Positions 45,984 to 53,566 of a stretch of DNA of 64,000 nucleotides are shown here, in pieces. The notes beneath the pieces were generated by a model. It was not told where the DNA came from and made no database searches. It was given only the letters and a program-made list of their open reading frames with translations. A program made the position numbers and the translations under genes. Origin of the DNA: Pseudomonas yamanorum (lineage in GTDB: Bacteria > Pseudomonadota > Gammaproteobacteria > Pseudomonadales > Pseudomonadaceae); the NCBI RefSeq assembly GCF_900105735.1, contig NZ_LT629793.1:2294001-2358000 (forward strand), written 5' to 3'. Positions within the stretch are counted from its first letter, which is position 1. Each line of letters begins with the position of its first letter.

Positions 45984-46468
45984 AGCTCGCCTTTCTCTGT
46001 TTCAAGGCTCGCTTGCCCTTTGCGGCGCGGGCCTTCGACCTTCACCGACGGAAATGCCGACGAGGCATACCGCACCACCAGAATCGCGAACGCCAACAGC
46101 AGGATCCCACCGCACAGGTAGATGATGCCGAGGTCGGGCGGGTTGTGGTGGGAGACGTTGGAAATCAGCAGGCGCGTCAGCGCAGTGATCGCCACGTAGA
46201 TCAGGAAGCGCACGGGCATGTGGTTGGTCTTGAAATAAATCCCGACCATCGCCCCCAATTCCAGATAGATGAACAGCAGCAAGATGTCATCGATCTTGAT
46301 ATGCCCCGTTTCCAGCATCCCCAGAAACTCCATCACCGCTGCATAGGCAGTCACCGCACCAATGGCAAACAACGCCAGGTAGTGGAAGGTCTCGACGAAC
46401 AGATTTCCCAAGGACTCGGCCAGTTGGTGCACGGTCTTGCGCAGGTTTTCAGCCCAGTTGATTTTCAC
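45980..46468 (-). CDS. psiE: PsiE-family membrane protein
   Basis: A 162-aa inner-membrane protein of the phosphate-starvation-inducible E family, with four hydrophobic helices (FHYLALFAIGAVTAYAAV, ILLLFIYLELGAMVGIYF, MPVRFLIYVAITALTRLL, LGIIYLCGGILLLAFAILVV). The motif YLELGAMVGIYFKTNHMPVRFLIY is characteristic. Function unknown; in E. coli expression depends on PhoB and CRP. No clear Pho box was found upstream. Confidence 0.9.
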   Translation of the reverse strand: MKINWAENLRKTVHQLAESLGNLFVETFHYLALFAIGAVTAYAAVMEFLGMLETGHIKIDDILLLFIYLELGAMVGIYFKTNHMPVRFLIYVAITALTRLLISNVSHHNPPDLGIIYLCGGILLLAFAILVVRYASSAFPSVKVEGPRRKGQASLETEKGEL

Positions 46469-46640
46469 GATGATGCTTCCTTAGGTCGGCTCGACCGGAT
46501 AATGCGGGTTGGACGTGACGGTTTCTCTGCATGCAGAAAAAAGGCCAGGGAACAGGAAGTGAGATGGTGGCGGGGTGATATGAGGCACGTGTGAAGGGCG
46601 AGGAGAACAAAAAACACTCCTCATCCCAACCATCAACTGC

Positions 46641-46910
46641 TCAAGGGTATTGCTGTCGCGCGTGTAAAACCGCCAGTACCCGAACAGAGTCGGTGACTTG
46701 GTAAACCACCAGGTAATTGGGATGCACGACCATTTCTCGTGTGCCGCCAACACGGCCTGTTCGGTAAAGATGAGGTCTGCGGGAGAGGGCCAATACTGAG
46801 GCTTCTATTGCTCGGTTCAGCTCAAGAGCGGCATTGGGATTACGATCGCTGATGTAATCAAGAATTTTCCAGAGTTGCGCCCGCGCAGCGGGTGCCCATT
46901 CAATCAGCAT
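46641..46910 (-). CDS. RelE/ParE-family toxin
   Basis: An 89-aa toxin of the ParE/RelE superfamily: IEWAPAARAQLWKILDYISDRNPNAALELNRAIEASVLALSRRP gives the two N-terminal helices, and REMVVHPNYLVVYQVTDSVRVLAVLHARQQYP the antiparallel sheet with the typical final RQ.YP. ParE members poison DNA gyrase, RelE members cut mRNA on ribosomes; the sequence resembles ParE more, without certainty. Its start overlaps the antitoxin gene by 11 bases. Confidence 0.9.
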   Translation of the reverse strand: MLIEWAPAARAQLWKILDYISDRNPNAALELNRAIEASVLALSRRPHLYRTGRVGGTREMVVHPNYLVVYQVTDSVRVLAVLHARQQYP

Positions 46911-47091
46911 CGCCTTTCTTGCGTTTAGATTCGATCAGCGCCTGCATTTCGGCCATCACCTGATCGTGAGGGATGCCGGGACTAGGGTCATCCAAAGCGG
47001 CTTGCACCTTGGCACGAAACCAGCGGTCGTAGCTGGCAGCTTGCTCCTCGGTTTCGGTCAGGGGAGCTCGAGGAAAAAAGGAAGTACTCAT
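46900..47091 (-). CDS. Antitoxin partner of the RelE/ParE toxin
   Basis: A 63-aa protein with a central helix (EEQAASYDRWFRAKVQAALDD), the segment PSPGIPHDQVMAEMQALIESKRKK and a basic end. This resembles antitoxins of the RelB/stability-protein type that pair with ParE. It precedes and overlaps the toxin gene by 11 bases, the usual order. A 17-bp perfect palindrome 28 bases upstream is a likely autoregulatory operator. Confidence 0.85.
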   Translation of the reverse strand: MSTSFFPRAPLTETEEQAASYDRWFRAKVQAALDDPSPGIPHDQVMAEMQALIESKRKKGDAD

Positions 47092-47118
47092 AGGGGCCTC
47101 CGTTGTCGATGAGAAAGG

Positions 47119-47135
47119 AGTCTAGTCGTTAGACT
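47119..47135. promoter_or_regulatory. Palindrome upstream of the toxin-antitoxin operon
   Basis: AGTCTA-GTCGT-TAGACT is a perfect 6-bp inverted repeat 28 bases before the antitoxin start, a plausible operator for the antitoxin or toxin-antitoxin complex. Confidence 0.6.
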
Positions 47136-47204
47136 TTTCACTGTCGTGGGTCAAGCGATGAAGTGAGTAACAGAAAAAGTCGCCGTTTGGACTCAACAAC
47201 TGAA

Positions 47205-47235
47205 AAGAACAGGCCTCGTACGAGCGTACTTAGCC
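47205..47235 (-). terminator. Probable terminator of the DUF6124 gene
   Basis: On the minus strand AGGC...GTACGCTCGTAC...GCCT folds with an internal loop, followed by TGTTCTTTTC. It lies 30 bases after the DUF6124 stop. The stem is imperfect, so this is tentative. Confidence 0.4.
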
Positions 47236-47264
47236 TGCCTCCTCCGCTTATTTGGAATACCGGA

Positions 47265-47600
47265 TCAGGTTGGCGCGACCTGATCGAGCGCTTGATCGAC
47301 CATTAAACCACTCATTTCCAGCAGTTGATGGATCGCCAGAAGCAAACTTCGCTGTGGGCCCTCAAGCTCAAAAGCCAGGCTACAGGCCATTTCACGGGCA
47401 CTGTTCAAGGTTTCGCTGGCGTTGGCGAGTAACGTTTCCGTGTCGGCATTGGGCGTAACGCTGAAAAGAATCGAGGAGGGTTCGGGAGGTGGTTCAGGTG
47501 TTTCAGGGCGCAGATAGTGATCAATGGCGCGGTTGGCTGCGGCTTGAAGACGGGTGTCAGTGTGTGAATCGTAAGGGGGACTTGGGGTAATCTTTTTCAT
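47265..47600 (-). CDS. DUF6124 family protein
   Basis: A 111-aa protein of a small Pseudomonas family. It has MKKITPSPPYDS, a helix around LQAAANRAIDHYLRPE, the conserved TPNADTETLLANASETLNSA and a C-terminal helix pair ending in LMVDQALDQVAP. It looks soluble and alpha-helical. ATG 47600 fits the family start, with AAGAAG upstream; the frame stays open for another 106 codons upstream, see the leader entry. Function unknown. Confidence 0.82.
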   Translation of the reverse strand: MKKITPSPPYDSHTDTRLQAAANRAIDHYLRPETPEPPPEPSSILFSVTPNADTETLLANASETLNSAREMACSLAFELEGPQRSLLLAIHQLLEMSGLMVDQALDQVAPT

Positions 47601-47967
47601 GGTGAATATCTTCTTAATGGAAGGGAAACCACCACCGTCTGCCGCCAAGCAGATTGGGTGACGGATTACACAAGGTTGGCGGACCGGTAAGAAGAAACCC
47701 AGCACCCCGAAGGGTCCTTGCGCAACCCGCCATAACATAGGAGTGCGAACGTTGAACGTCTGCATCTTATCGGGGAGCCGTTGAGCCATCTTAATACCGA
47801 GCCGCCAAGCCCGTTCGCTGCATTTGCAGCGCCCGAGGAAGGTAAGCGAACGGACGAAACCGGCGCAACCCCGGCAAGTTGTCAGAAATTTCTCTTGCTG
47901 CAAACCCCCGGATTCCAACTACATTAAAAAGCCACTACCCAAAGCCCATGGATTGGCTTATGCTTTT
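47601..47967 (-). promoter_or_regulatory. Long structured leader upstream of the DUF6124 gene
   Basis: This stretch contains no independent gene. It has CCGCCAA (47642-47648) and TTGGCGG (47676-47682) as a perfect inverted repeat, and the 10-mer GCCGCCAAGC occurs twice (47641 and 47801). The reading frame of DUF6124 continues open to 47918 with a peptide that includes GFFLPVRQP and GGGFPSIKKIF, which recalls leaders seen before related Pseudomonas genes. It may be a long 5' UTR with regulation by RNA structure; an N-terminal extension is less likely. Confidence 0.45.
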
Positions 47968-47987
47968 AGCTGTATATAAATACAGTA
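47968..47987 (+). promoter_or_regulatory. LexA box upstream of yebG
   Basis: AGCTGTATATAAATACAGTA contains CTGT-ATATAAAT-ACAG, a near-ideal SOS box, 75 bases before the yebG start. yebG is a known SOS gene in E. coli, so this site is well supported. Confidence 0.88.
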
Positions 47988-48061
47988 GTCGCGAGAACGC
48001 TTGGCGACACCCGAACCAAGGGCAACTCCCTTCAATACTGCACCGATGACGAGGCCGAAAA

Positions 48062-48322
48062 ATGGCTGTTGAAACCCTGTATCGCAGTACCCGTGACCTG
48101 GAGACTACATTCGTGGATCGCAAACTTGCCGACGCACACGACCAGATGCTTGAACTGGCAGAGTCCCTGATGGAAGTGCTGTTGAAAAACGTCGAAGGCT
48201 TGAGCGAGAAGCAGGCTGAAGATGCCGGTATTTTCATGGCCAAGAACCGCGCGGCGTTTGCGGCGGCGTTCAAGAACAATGCGAGTGCATTGGCGGAGAT
48301 TGGGCAGCCAGCGGCTGAGTGA
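48062..48322 (+). CDS. yebG: YebG family SOS-response protein
   Basis: An 86-aa protein matching YebG: AVETLYRSTRDLETTFVDRKLADAHDQMLELAESLMEVL corresponds to the E. coli segment with the ADAYDKMLDMA helix. In E. coli yebG is induced by DNA damage through LexA and cAMP; its molecular role is not known. Here a strong LexA box lies 75 bases upstream, which supports both the family call and the regulation. Confidence 0.88.
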   Translation: MAVETLYRSTRDLETTFVDRKLADAHDQMLELAESLMEVLLKNVEGLSEKQAEDAGIFMAKNRAAFAAAFKNNASALAEIGQPAAE

Positions 48323-48370
48323 TGCATTGCCAGTAGTGGCGAAAGGGCTTGCTGTGGCCGAGGGCGCTTG

Positions 48371-48404
48371 CTTGTGGCGAGGGAGCTTGCTCCCTCGCCA
48401 CAAG
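48371..48404. repeat. Perfect 16-bp hairpin, third REP-like type
   Basis: CTTGTGGCGAGGGAGC and GCTCCCTCGCCACAAG are perfect complements around TT. The sequence just before it (GCTGTGGCCGAGGGCGCTTG) looks like a decayed copy of one arm. It lies between the convergent yebG and dienelactone hydrolase genes and could terminate either. Confidence 0.8.
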
Positions 48405-48432
48405 GGTTATGTGCAGGCTGGTAAAGCGTGTT

Positions 48433-49158
48433 TTATGCCTGCCACAAGGTCTTGCCGAAGAACGTCAGCGTCCGATCCCACGCTAATTGCGACCAGGCGG
48501 CATCATATTGCGTATCCGCAATTCGGCCATCACCAATCGCAGTCTCGTTGGCAAATGCATGGCGCGCCAGGTAGCGATGGAAAGTCGCATCCACACCCGC
48601 CGCGTGCAGTTTTGACTCCAGCTCCGCCACGGTGTCGATGTTGAAGAAGGCATCCTGTGTGCCCCAATGCCCGATCAGCGGCGCCTTGATCTTCGAAGCA
48701 TCCAGGTATTCCAGCGGCGGGAAGCCGTACCACACCACGCCCGCCGCCAATTCCGGAATCGCGTTCAACGCCAGCAACGTCAACGCCCCGCCCATGCAGT
48801 AACCGGTCACGCCGACTTTTTTCGAATCCGCCTGCAAGTACTGCACGGCGCCCTTGATGTCCTGGGAAACCGCGTCACCAAAGTCCAGCCCATCCATCAG
48901 GTGATGAGCCTCTTCCTCTTCCACCGTCGACGCGCCGCGATAAAGGTCCGGCACCAACACGCGGTAACCGCATTCGGCCAGTCGATTGGCCACACCCTTG
49001 ATCTGATCGTTGACGCCCCACCATTCCTGGATCACTACGATTGCCGGCGCGCCTTCGAGTACCGCCGGGCTGGCCAGGTAGCCGTTGACGTCCGCGCCAT
49101 CCGGGCGTTTGAAGGTAATCATGCGCCCGCTGGAGCGCCCTGCTGTTTGTTTGGACAT
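48433..49158 (-). CDS. Dienelactone hydrolase family protein
   Basis: A 241-aa alpha/beta hydrolase. The triad is visible: nucleophile Cys121 in GYCMGG, Asp169 in GTQDAFF and His200 in RYLARHAF. The IQEWWGVNDQI segment with its Glu is typical of dienelactone hydrolases, which open lactones in chlorocatechol degradation; many chromosomal members act on other esters, and no catechol genes are nearby here. ATG 49158 has GAGG upstream; upstream open frame is not conserved. Confidence 0.92.
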   Translation of the reverse strand: MSKQTAGRSSGRMITFKRPDGADVNGYLASPAVLEGAPAIVVIQEWWGVNDQIKGVANRLAECGYRVLVPDLYRGASTVEEEEAHHLMDGLDFGDAVSQDIKGAVQYLQADSKKVGVTGYCMGGALTLLALNAIPELAAGVVWYGFPPLEYLDASKIKAPLIGHWGTQDAFFNIDTVAELESKLHAAGVDATFHRYLARHAFANETAIGDGRIADTQYDAAWSQLAWDRTLTFFGKTLWQA

Positions 49159-49375
49159 GCCAACCTCGTTCTGATGGGTTTGAAAAAGTAAGCCTGCAAC
49201 AGAGATATCTGTATTTACCCGTGAACGCCACTGCGGGTGTATCAGAGTGTGTATGGATGCCCCTGAGATACACACGTACCGGCAATGGCGGCAGCGCGAC
49301 ACACAACAGATACACACCGGCGCTTAAGTGATGAAGCCTGTTCAACATTCAATCACTCAGGGCCCGGAAAATAAA

Positions 49376-50683
49376 ATGAATAACCTCCCTTCTGTTGACC
49401 GTCTCACCGTCACCTCCTACACCAATGGGCTGCTCGGCCCCAGCCAGAAAATGCTCGGCCCGCTGGCCGACGGTGGCACCTTGATCACCGGCACCCCGCC
49501 CGGCTGCTGGGGCCCGATGATTACGCCGGCCTTTGAGGGTGGCCATGAGGTGACCCAGCCGGTGTTTATCGCCGGGGCCGAGATCGGCGACGCGGTGGCG
49601 CTGAAGATCAAGCGCATGCGGGTCACGTCTCTGGCCACGTCCTCGGGGGTCATGAGTTTCGTGGAGGGGCGTTACCACGGCGACCCGTTCGTCGCGAAGT
49701 TCTGCTCCAACTGCGGGCAAGAGCATCCCGCCAGCCACGTCGAGGGCATTGGAGAAGAAGCCATCCGCTGCGATGCCTGCGGGGCTGAAGTCAGTGCGTT
49801 TCGCTTCAGTAATGGCTACGTGATCGTCCTGGATGCCGAGCATCAGGTGAGTCTGACGGTCAACCAGGCCGTGGCGGATCGCCTGGCCGGCAAAGCCTCG
49901 GACATGTCGGCGCTGCCCGAACTGTCTGCCCAGCATTCGATCCTGTCCCTGGCCCGCGCCGACATCCCCGGCCTGGCCGCGCATATGCGCCCGTTCCTGG
50001 GCAACATCGGCACTACGCCTTCGCGAGATCTGCCGGATTCCCACAACTGCGGCGACTTCGGTCAGTACCTGGTGGAGGCGCCCCATCGCTACGGCATGAC
50101 CCATGATGAACTGCACACCGCGAAAACCGATGGCCACATGGACACCAATTCCGTGCGCGAAGGCTGCATCCTGATCTGCCCGGTGAAGGTCCCCGGCGCC
50201 GGGGTGTACATGGGCGATATGCACGCCCAGCAAGGCAATGGCGAAATTGCCGGGCATGCCACCGATGTGTCGGGGGAAACTGAACTGACGGTGCAGGTGA
50301 TCAAGGGCCTGAGCCTGGACGGGCCGATCCTGCTGCAAAACCTCGATGACCTCCCACCCATGGCACGCCCGATGACCGCGGAGCAACGCCTGCGGGTGAA
50401 GGCGTTGGGTGAGCGCTGGGGACAGGTGGAGATCGAGGAGAACGCGCCCATCACCTTTATCGGAAGTGGGACCAATCTGAACGTCGCGACGGACAACGGA
50501 CTGGAACGCGCAGCCGCCGTGACCGGGCTGCCGATCGACGAAGTGCGCAACCGCGCGACCATCAACGGTTCCATCGAAATCAGCCGCCTGCCGGGAACCG
50601 TGCGGGTCACGATCCTGTGCCCGATGCACATCCTTGATCGTATGGGCGTGGGCCAACTGGCCCGGGAGAAATATCAGCTTTGA
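49376..50683 (+). CDS. Acetamidase/formamidase family protein with a four-Cys ribbon
   Basis: A 435-aa protein of the FmdA_AmdA family, which hydrolyses short amides to acid and ammonia. Visible features are PPGCWGPMITPAF, PHRYGMTHDEL, DGHMDTNSVREGC and GVYMGDMHAQQGNGEIAGHA, the metal-site core. Cys110, Cys113, Cys132 and Cys135 (CSNC...CDAC) form a zinc-ribbon-like insert not present in the classical enzymes. ATG 49376 is preferred; 49328 is an upstream alternative. It has its own promoter region of about 200 bp, shared divergently with the dienelactone hydrolase gene. Confidence 0.88.
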   Translation: MNNLPSVDRLTVTSYTNGLLGPSQKMLGPLADGGTLITGTPPGCWGPMITPAFEGGHEVTQPVFIAGAEIGDAVALKIKRMRVTSLATSSGVMSFVEGRYHGDPFVAKFCSNCGQEHPASHVEGIGEEAIRCDACGAEVSAFRFSNGYVIVLDAEHQVSLTVNQAVADRLAGKASDMSALPELSAQHSILSLARADIPGLAAHMRPFLGNIGTTPSRDLPDSHNCGDFGQYLVEAPHRYGMTHDELHTAKTDGHMDTNSVREGCILICPVKVPGAGVYMGDMHAQQGNGEIAGHATDVSGETELTVQVIKGLSLDGPILLQNLDDLPPMARPMTAEQRLRVKALGERWGQVEIEENAPITFIGSGTNLNVATDNGLERAAAVTGLPIDEVRNRATINGSIEISRLPGTVRVTILCPMHILDRMGVGQLAREKYQL

Positions 50684-50689
50684 CCCGCC

Positions 50690-51709
50690 TCAGCGGTACA
50701 GCAAGCGCTCCGCCAGCTCATCCGCCACCCGCGCGGGTGAGCGTTTTTCAGCCTGGGCATGGGCGAAGATTTCGGTCAGGCGCGTGCCGATGTTCGACAG
50801 GTGCGCGGTGATGGTTTCCAGCTCTGCGCCGCCGTGCTTGAGGGCCACGTAGATCAGGCCGCCGGAATTGATCACGTAGTCCGGCGCGTAAAGAATCCCA
50901 CGGCCTTCCAGTTGATCGGCCACTTGCAGGTTGGTCAGCTGCGCACTCGCGGACCCAGCCACCGCCGCGCACCGCAACTGGGCGACCGTATAGCGGTTGA
51001 ACACCGCGCCCACACCGCAGGGCGCGAGGATGTCGCACGGGGTGCTGAGCAAGGCTTCATTGGCAATCGGGTGCGCGCCCAGCTGTTCCATGGCCAGTTG
51101 CACCTTGCCGTGGTCGATGTCGCTCACCAGCAATTCAGCCCCGGCCGCGTGCAGTTGCTCGGCCAGGGCATAACCGACGTTGCCCAGGCCCTGGATCGCC
51201 ACGCGTAGACCTTCCAGGTTATCGCTGCCCAGGCGGGCCATGGCGGTGGTGCGAATGCCGGCGAACACCCCCATCGCCGCATGGGGCGACGGATCGCCGG
51301 CCGCCGTGGTGCTGGTGACATAGCGAGTCTGCTGGGCGATGCAATCCATGTCGGCCACCGAGGTGCCGCTGTCGATGGCGGTGATGTAGCGACCATCGAG
51401 TTGCTCGATGCAGCGGCCGAAGGCTTCAAACAGCGCGGCGCGGCTTTCCACATGGGCGGGGCGGATGATCACCGCGTTGCCGCCACCCACCGGCAAACCG
51501 GCCAGCGCGGCCTTGTAGCTCATACCCTGGGCCAGGCGCGCGGCATCCGCCACGGCACTTTCATCGTCGGGGTAAGAGAGGTAGCGGCAGCCTCCAAGGG
51601 CAGGGCCCAGACGGCTGTTGTGGATGGCAATGACCGCCTTTAACCCGGTGGCAGGGTCGACACTCAGGTGCAGCGATTCAAGGCGTGTGCTGTGCATGAG
51701 CGCAAACAT
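50690..51709 (-). CDS. Leucine/Glu/Phe/Val dehydrogenase family protein with altered active site
   Basis: A 339-aa protein of the amino acid dehydrogenase family (NAD-linked oxidative deamination of leucine and similar). It has RLGPALGGCRYL, the substrate-binding Lys66 in GMSYKAALAGL, the NAD motif VAIQGLGNVGYALAEQL and PDYVINSGGLIYVAL. The catalytic Lys that normally ends GGGK is Asn78 here (GGGNAVII, codon AAC), so dehydrogenase activity is doubtful. P. aeruginosa Ldh, from memory, keeps GGGK. It converges on the acetamidase gene with a six-base gap. Confidence 0.88.
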   Translation of the reverse strand: MFALMHSTRLESLHLSVDPATGLKAVIAIHNSRLGPALGGCRYLSYPDDESAVADAARLAQGMSYKAALAGLPVGGGNAVIIRPAHVESRAALFEAFGRCIEQLDGRYITAIDSGTSVADMDCIAQQTRYVTSTTAAGDPSPHAAMGVFAGIRTTAMARLGSDNLEGLRVAIQGLGNVGYALAEQLHAAGAELLVSDIDHGKVQLAMEQLGAHPIANEALLSTPCDILAPCGVGAVFNRYTVAQLRCAAVAGSASAQLTNLQVADQLEGRGILYAPDYVINSGGLIYVALKHGGAELETITAHLSNIGTRLTEIFAHAQAEKRSPARVADELAERLLYR

Positions 51710-51895
51710 CGTCGGGCTCCCGAATCACTTCTTGTAGGCGCCAAGTATAGGACTGCCTGCGAAAGCCTGCTGAAGCGCGCAGGAATAAGGCCGCCGGTTT
51801 TAAAGGGTTTGCGACATAAACAGGTAGGAGGCTTCTAAAGGCACTGGACGAAAGTTCACAGCAAGGCTAAAACGAGGCATCCGCCGGAGAACCCA

Positions 51896-52699
51896 ATGAA
51901 GCCCCGCGACGCTTTTTTTGCCTGCCTGGAACGATCACCGCCCGCGCTGTTTGAAGCCGCGCTGTGGATGGCGGCCGAGCACGACCCCGCGGTGGACCCC
52001 GTGGCCATCCTGCAGGACTTCAAGGTGTTGCAGCAGTTGGTCAGCCTCAGCCTGCCGATGCTGCCGGCGGATGAACTCGGGCAACCCTTGCTGCGGCGCA
52101 TGAATGACCTGGGGTTCGCCCAGGATGACCACACCCCGCTGCGCCCCGCCGCCGCGCTGCTGGACAAGGTATTGAAGCGCAAACGCGGGCAGCCGCTGGC
52201 ATTGGGGCTGATTGCCCTGGAGCTGGCGCGGCGCCTGGACATCCCCTTGGTCGGCGTCAACTTTCCGGGGCATTTCCTGTTGCGGGTGCCGGGGGCCGAT
52301 CACCTGCTCGACCCCTGTGGCGGCCGACGTCTGTACCCCAACGATTGTCGCGACCTGCTGACTCGCCAGTACGGCCCCAATCTCAAGTTGCAGGCCGACC
52401 ACCTGCACACGGCCGAGCCGCGTTCGATCCTGCAGCGTCTGTCACGCAATCTGCGCCAGTTGCACCTGTCCAATGACGACCACCTGGCCGCTCTGGTGGA
52501 CGCCGAACGCGTGCTGGAGCTGCGCAACGCCAGCGCCGCCGACTACCTGGCCCGGGCCAGTTTGTATCAGCGTCTGGATTGCCCGAACGCCGAGCGTTTT
52601 GACCTGGAACACGCGTTGATGCTCAGCGAAGACCCGATCCAGCGCCTGCGCCTGACCGAGCGCCTGGGGCATTTGCCGCCCAACTCTGTGGTGCATTGA
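51896..52699 (+). CDS. SirB1/transglutaminase-like protein with TPR-like tail
   Basis: A 267-aa protein of the SirB1 family (Transglut_core2). The motif GQPLALGLIALELARRLDIPLVGVNFPGHFLLR is diagnostic, followed by LLDPCGGRRLYPNDCRDLL. The C-terminal third is helical and TPR-like. The family lacks a proven enzymatic role; the Cys of transglutaminases is not conserved at the usual place. ATG 51896 follows GGAGAA. Confidence 0.88.
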   Translation: MKPRDAFFACLERSPPALFEAALWMAAEHDPAVDPVAILQDFKVLQQLVSLSLPMLPADELGQPLLRRMNDLGFAQDDHTPLRPAAALLDKVLKRKRGQPLALGLIALELARRLDIPLVGVNFPGHFLLRVPGADHLLDPCGGRRLYPNDCRDLLTRQYGPNLKLQADHLHTAEPRSILQRLSRNLRQLHLSNDDHLAALVDAERVLELRNASAADYLARASLYQRLDCPNAERFDLEHALMLSEDPIQRLRLTERLGHLPPNSVVH

Positions 52700-52741
52700 C
52701 CCGCTTGGCGTAAGCTGTACCGCCCCATGGATGAGGTTGTC

Positions 52742-53566
52742 ATGCCCCTGCGCTCCCCCGCCGAACGTTACCTCGAAGATTTTCACCAACGCCAGCCCGG
52801 CACCACCAGCGCGGCATTCGCCGAACTGAAGGCGGTGAAATACAGCTCATCCTATGCCGCATTGACTGCACATGTGCCCACCGCACAAAGCCCGTTGAAC
52901 GTGCTGGACCTGGCCTGCGGCGACGGTTATCTGCTCAAGCTGCTGGCTGACCGCCAGCAACCCGGCTTGCAACTGACCGGTGTCGACATGAGCCAGGCGG
53001 AGCTGGACGCCGCCCGCTTGCGTCTCCCATCTGATGTAACGCTGCTCAAGGAGCGCGCCCAGGCATTGAGTATGGCCACGGGCAGCGTCGACGTGCTGCT
53101 GTCGCACATGGCAATCATGCTGATGGATGATCTTGAACAGGTACTGCAAGAAGTACAGCGGATATTGCGCAGCGGCGGCACGTTGGCGGTGCTGATCGGC
53201 AGGACGTTTCTACTCGGCCCTGTTGGCGACGCATTCCTGGACGCGTTTCGCCCAATCTCCAAGGAGGACAGGCTGCCCCACTTGCCCATGGGCGACCCGC
53301 GCACCCGCAATGAAGCCGGCTGGGGAACCTTGCTGGCAGAGCATTTCACTGATATCCACTTCGAAGACATCGACGTCCACTGGCAGCCTCAGCCAGCCGC
53401 ACTGTGGACGTCATTGAAAGAAACCTACGATATCGACCGGCTGACAATCCCTGCCAAGGCCCGCCTGAAAGAACGCTTCCTGGCCGCCATCACCCACCTT
53501 CGGCAGAGTGATGGCAGCGTGTCCACCGGCTGGGGATTACGCGTGATCAGCGCCCGGCGCCAATAA
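52742..53566 (+). CDS. Class I SAM-dependent methyltransferase
   Basis: A 274-aa methyltransferase with the SAM motif I VLDLACGDGYLLKLLAD (residues 53-69), motif II QLTGVDMSQAELDAARLRL and the post-motif SVDVLLSHMAIMLMDDL. Small-molecule methyltransferases of the UbiE/COQ5 type have this layout; the substrate is not evident. ATG 52742 is chosen because GAGG lies five bases upstream, although ATG 52727 is in frame. Its last 30 bases overlap the end of the convergent MFS gene. Confidence 0.85.
   Translation: MPLRSPAERYLEDFHQRQPGTTSAAFAELKAVKYSSSYAALTAHVPTAQSPLNVLDLACGDGYLLKLLADRQQPGLQLTGVDMSQAELDAARLRLPSDVTLLKERAQALSMATGSVDVLLSHMAIMLMDDLEQVLQEVQRILRSGGTLAVLIGRTFLLGPVGDAFLDAFRPISKEDRLPHLPMGDPRTRNEAGWGTLLAEHFTDIHFEDIDVHWQPQPAALWTSLKETYDIDRLTIPAKARLKERFLAAITHLRQSDGSVSTGWGLRVISARRQ

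Noticed and set aside
46469..46640. Gap between psiE and the toxin gene, searched for a small RNA or gene
   Set aside because: No hairpin with T-run, no promoter-like pair and no convincing frame was found.
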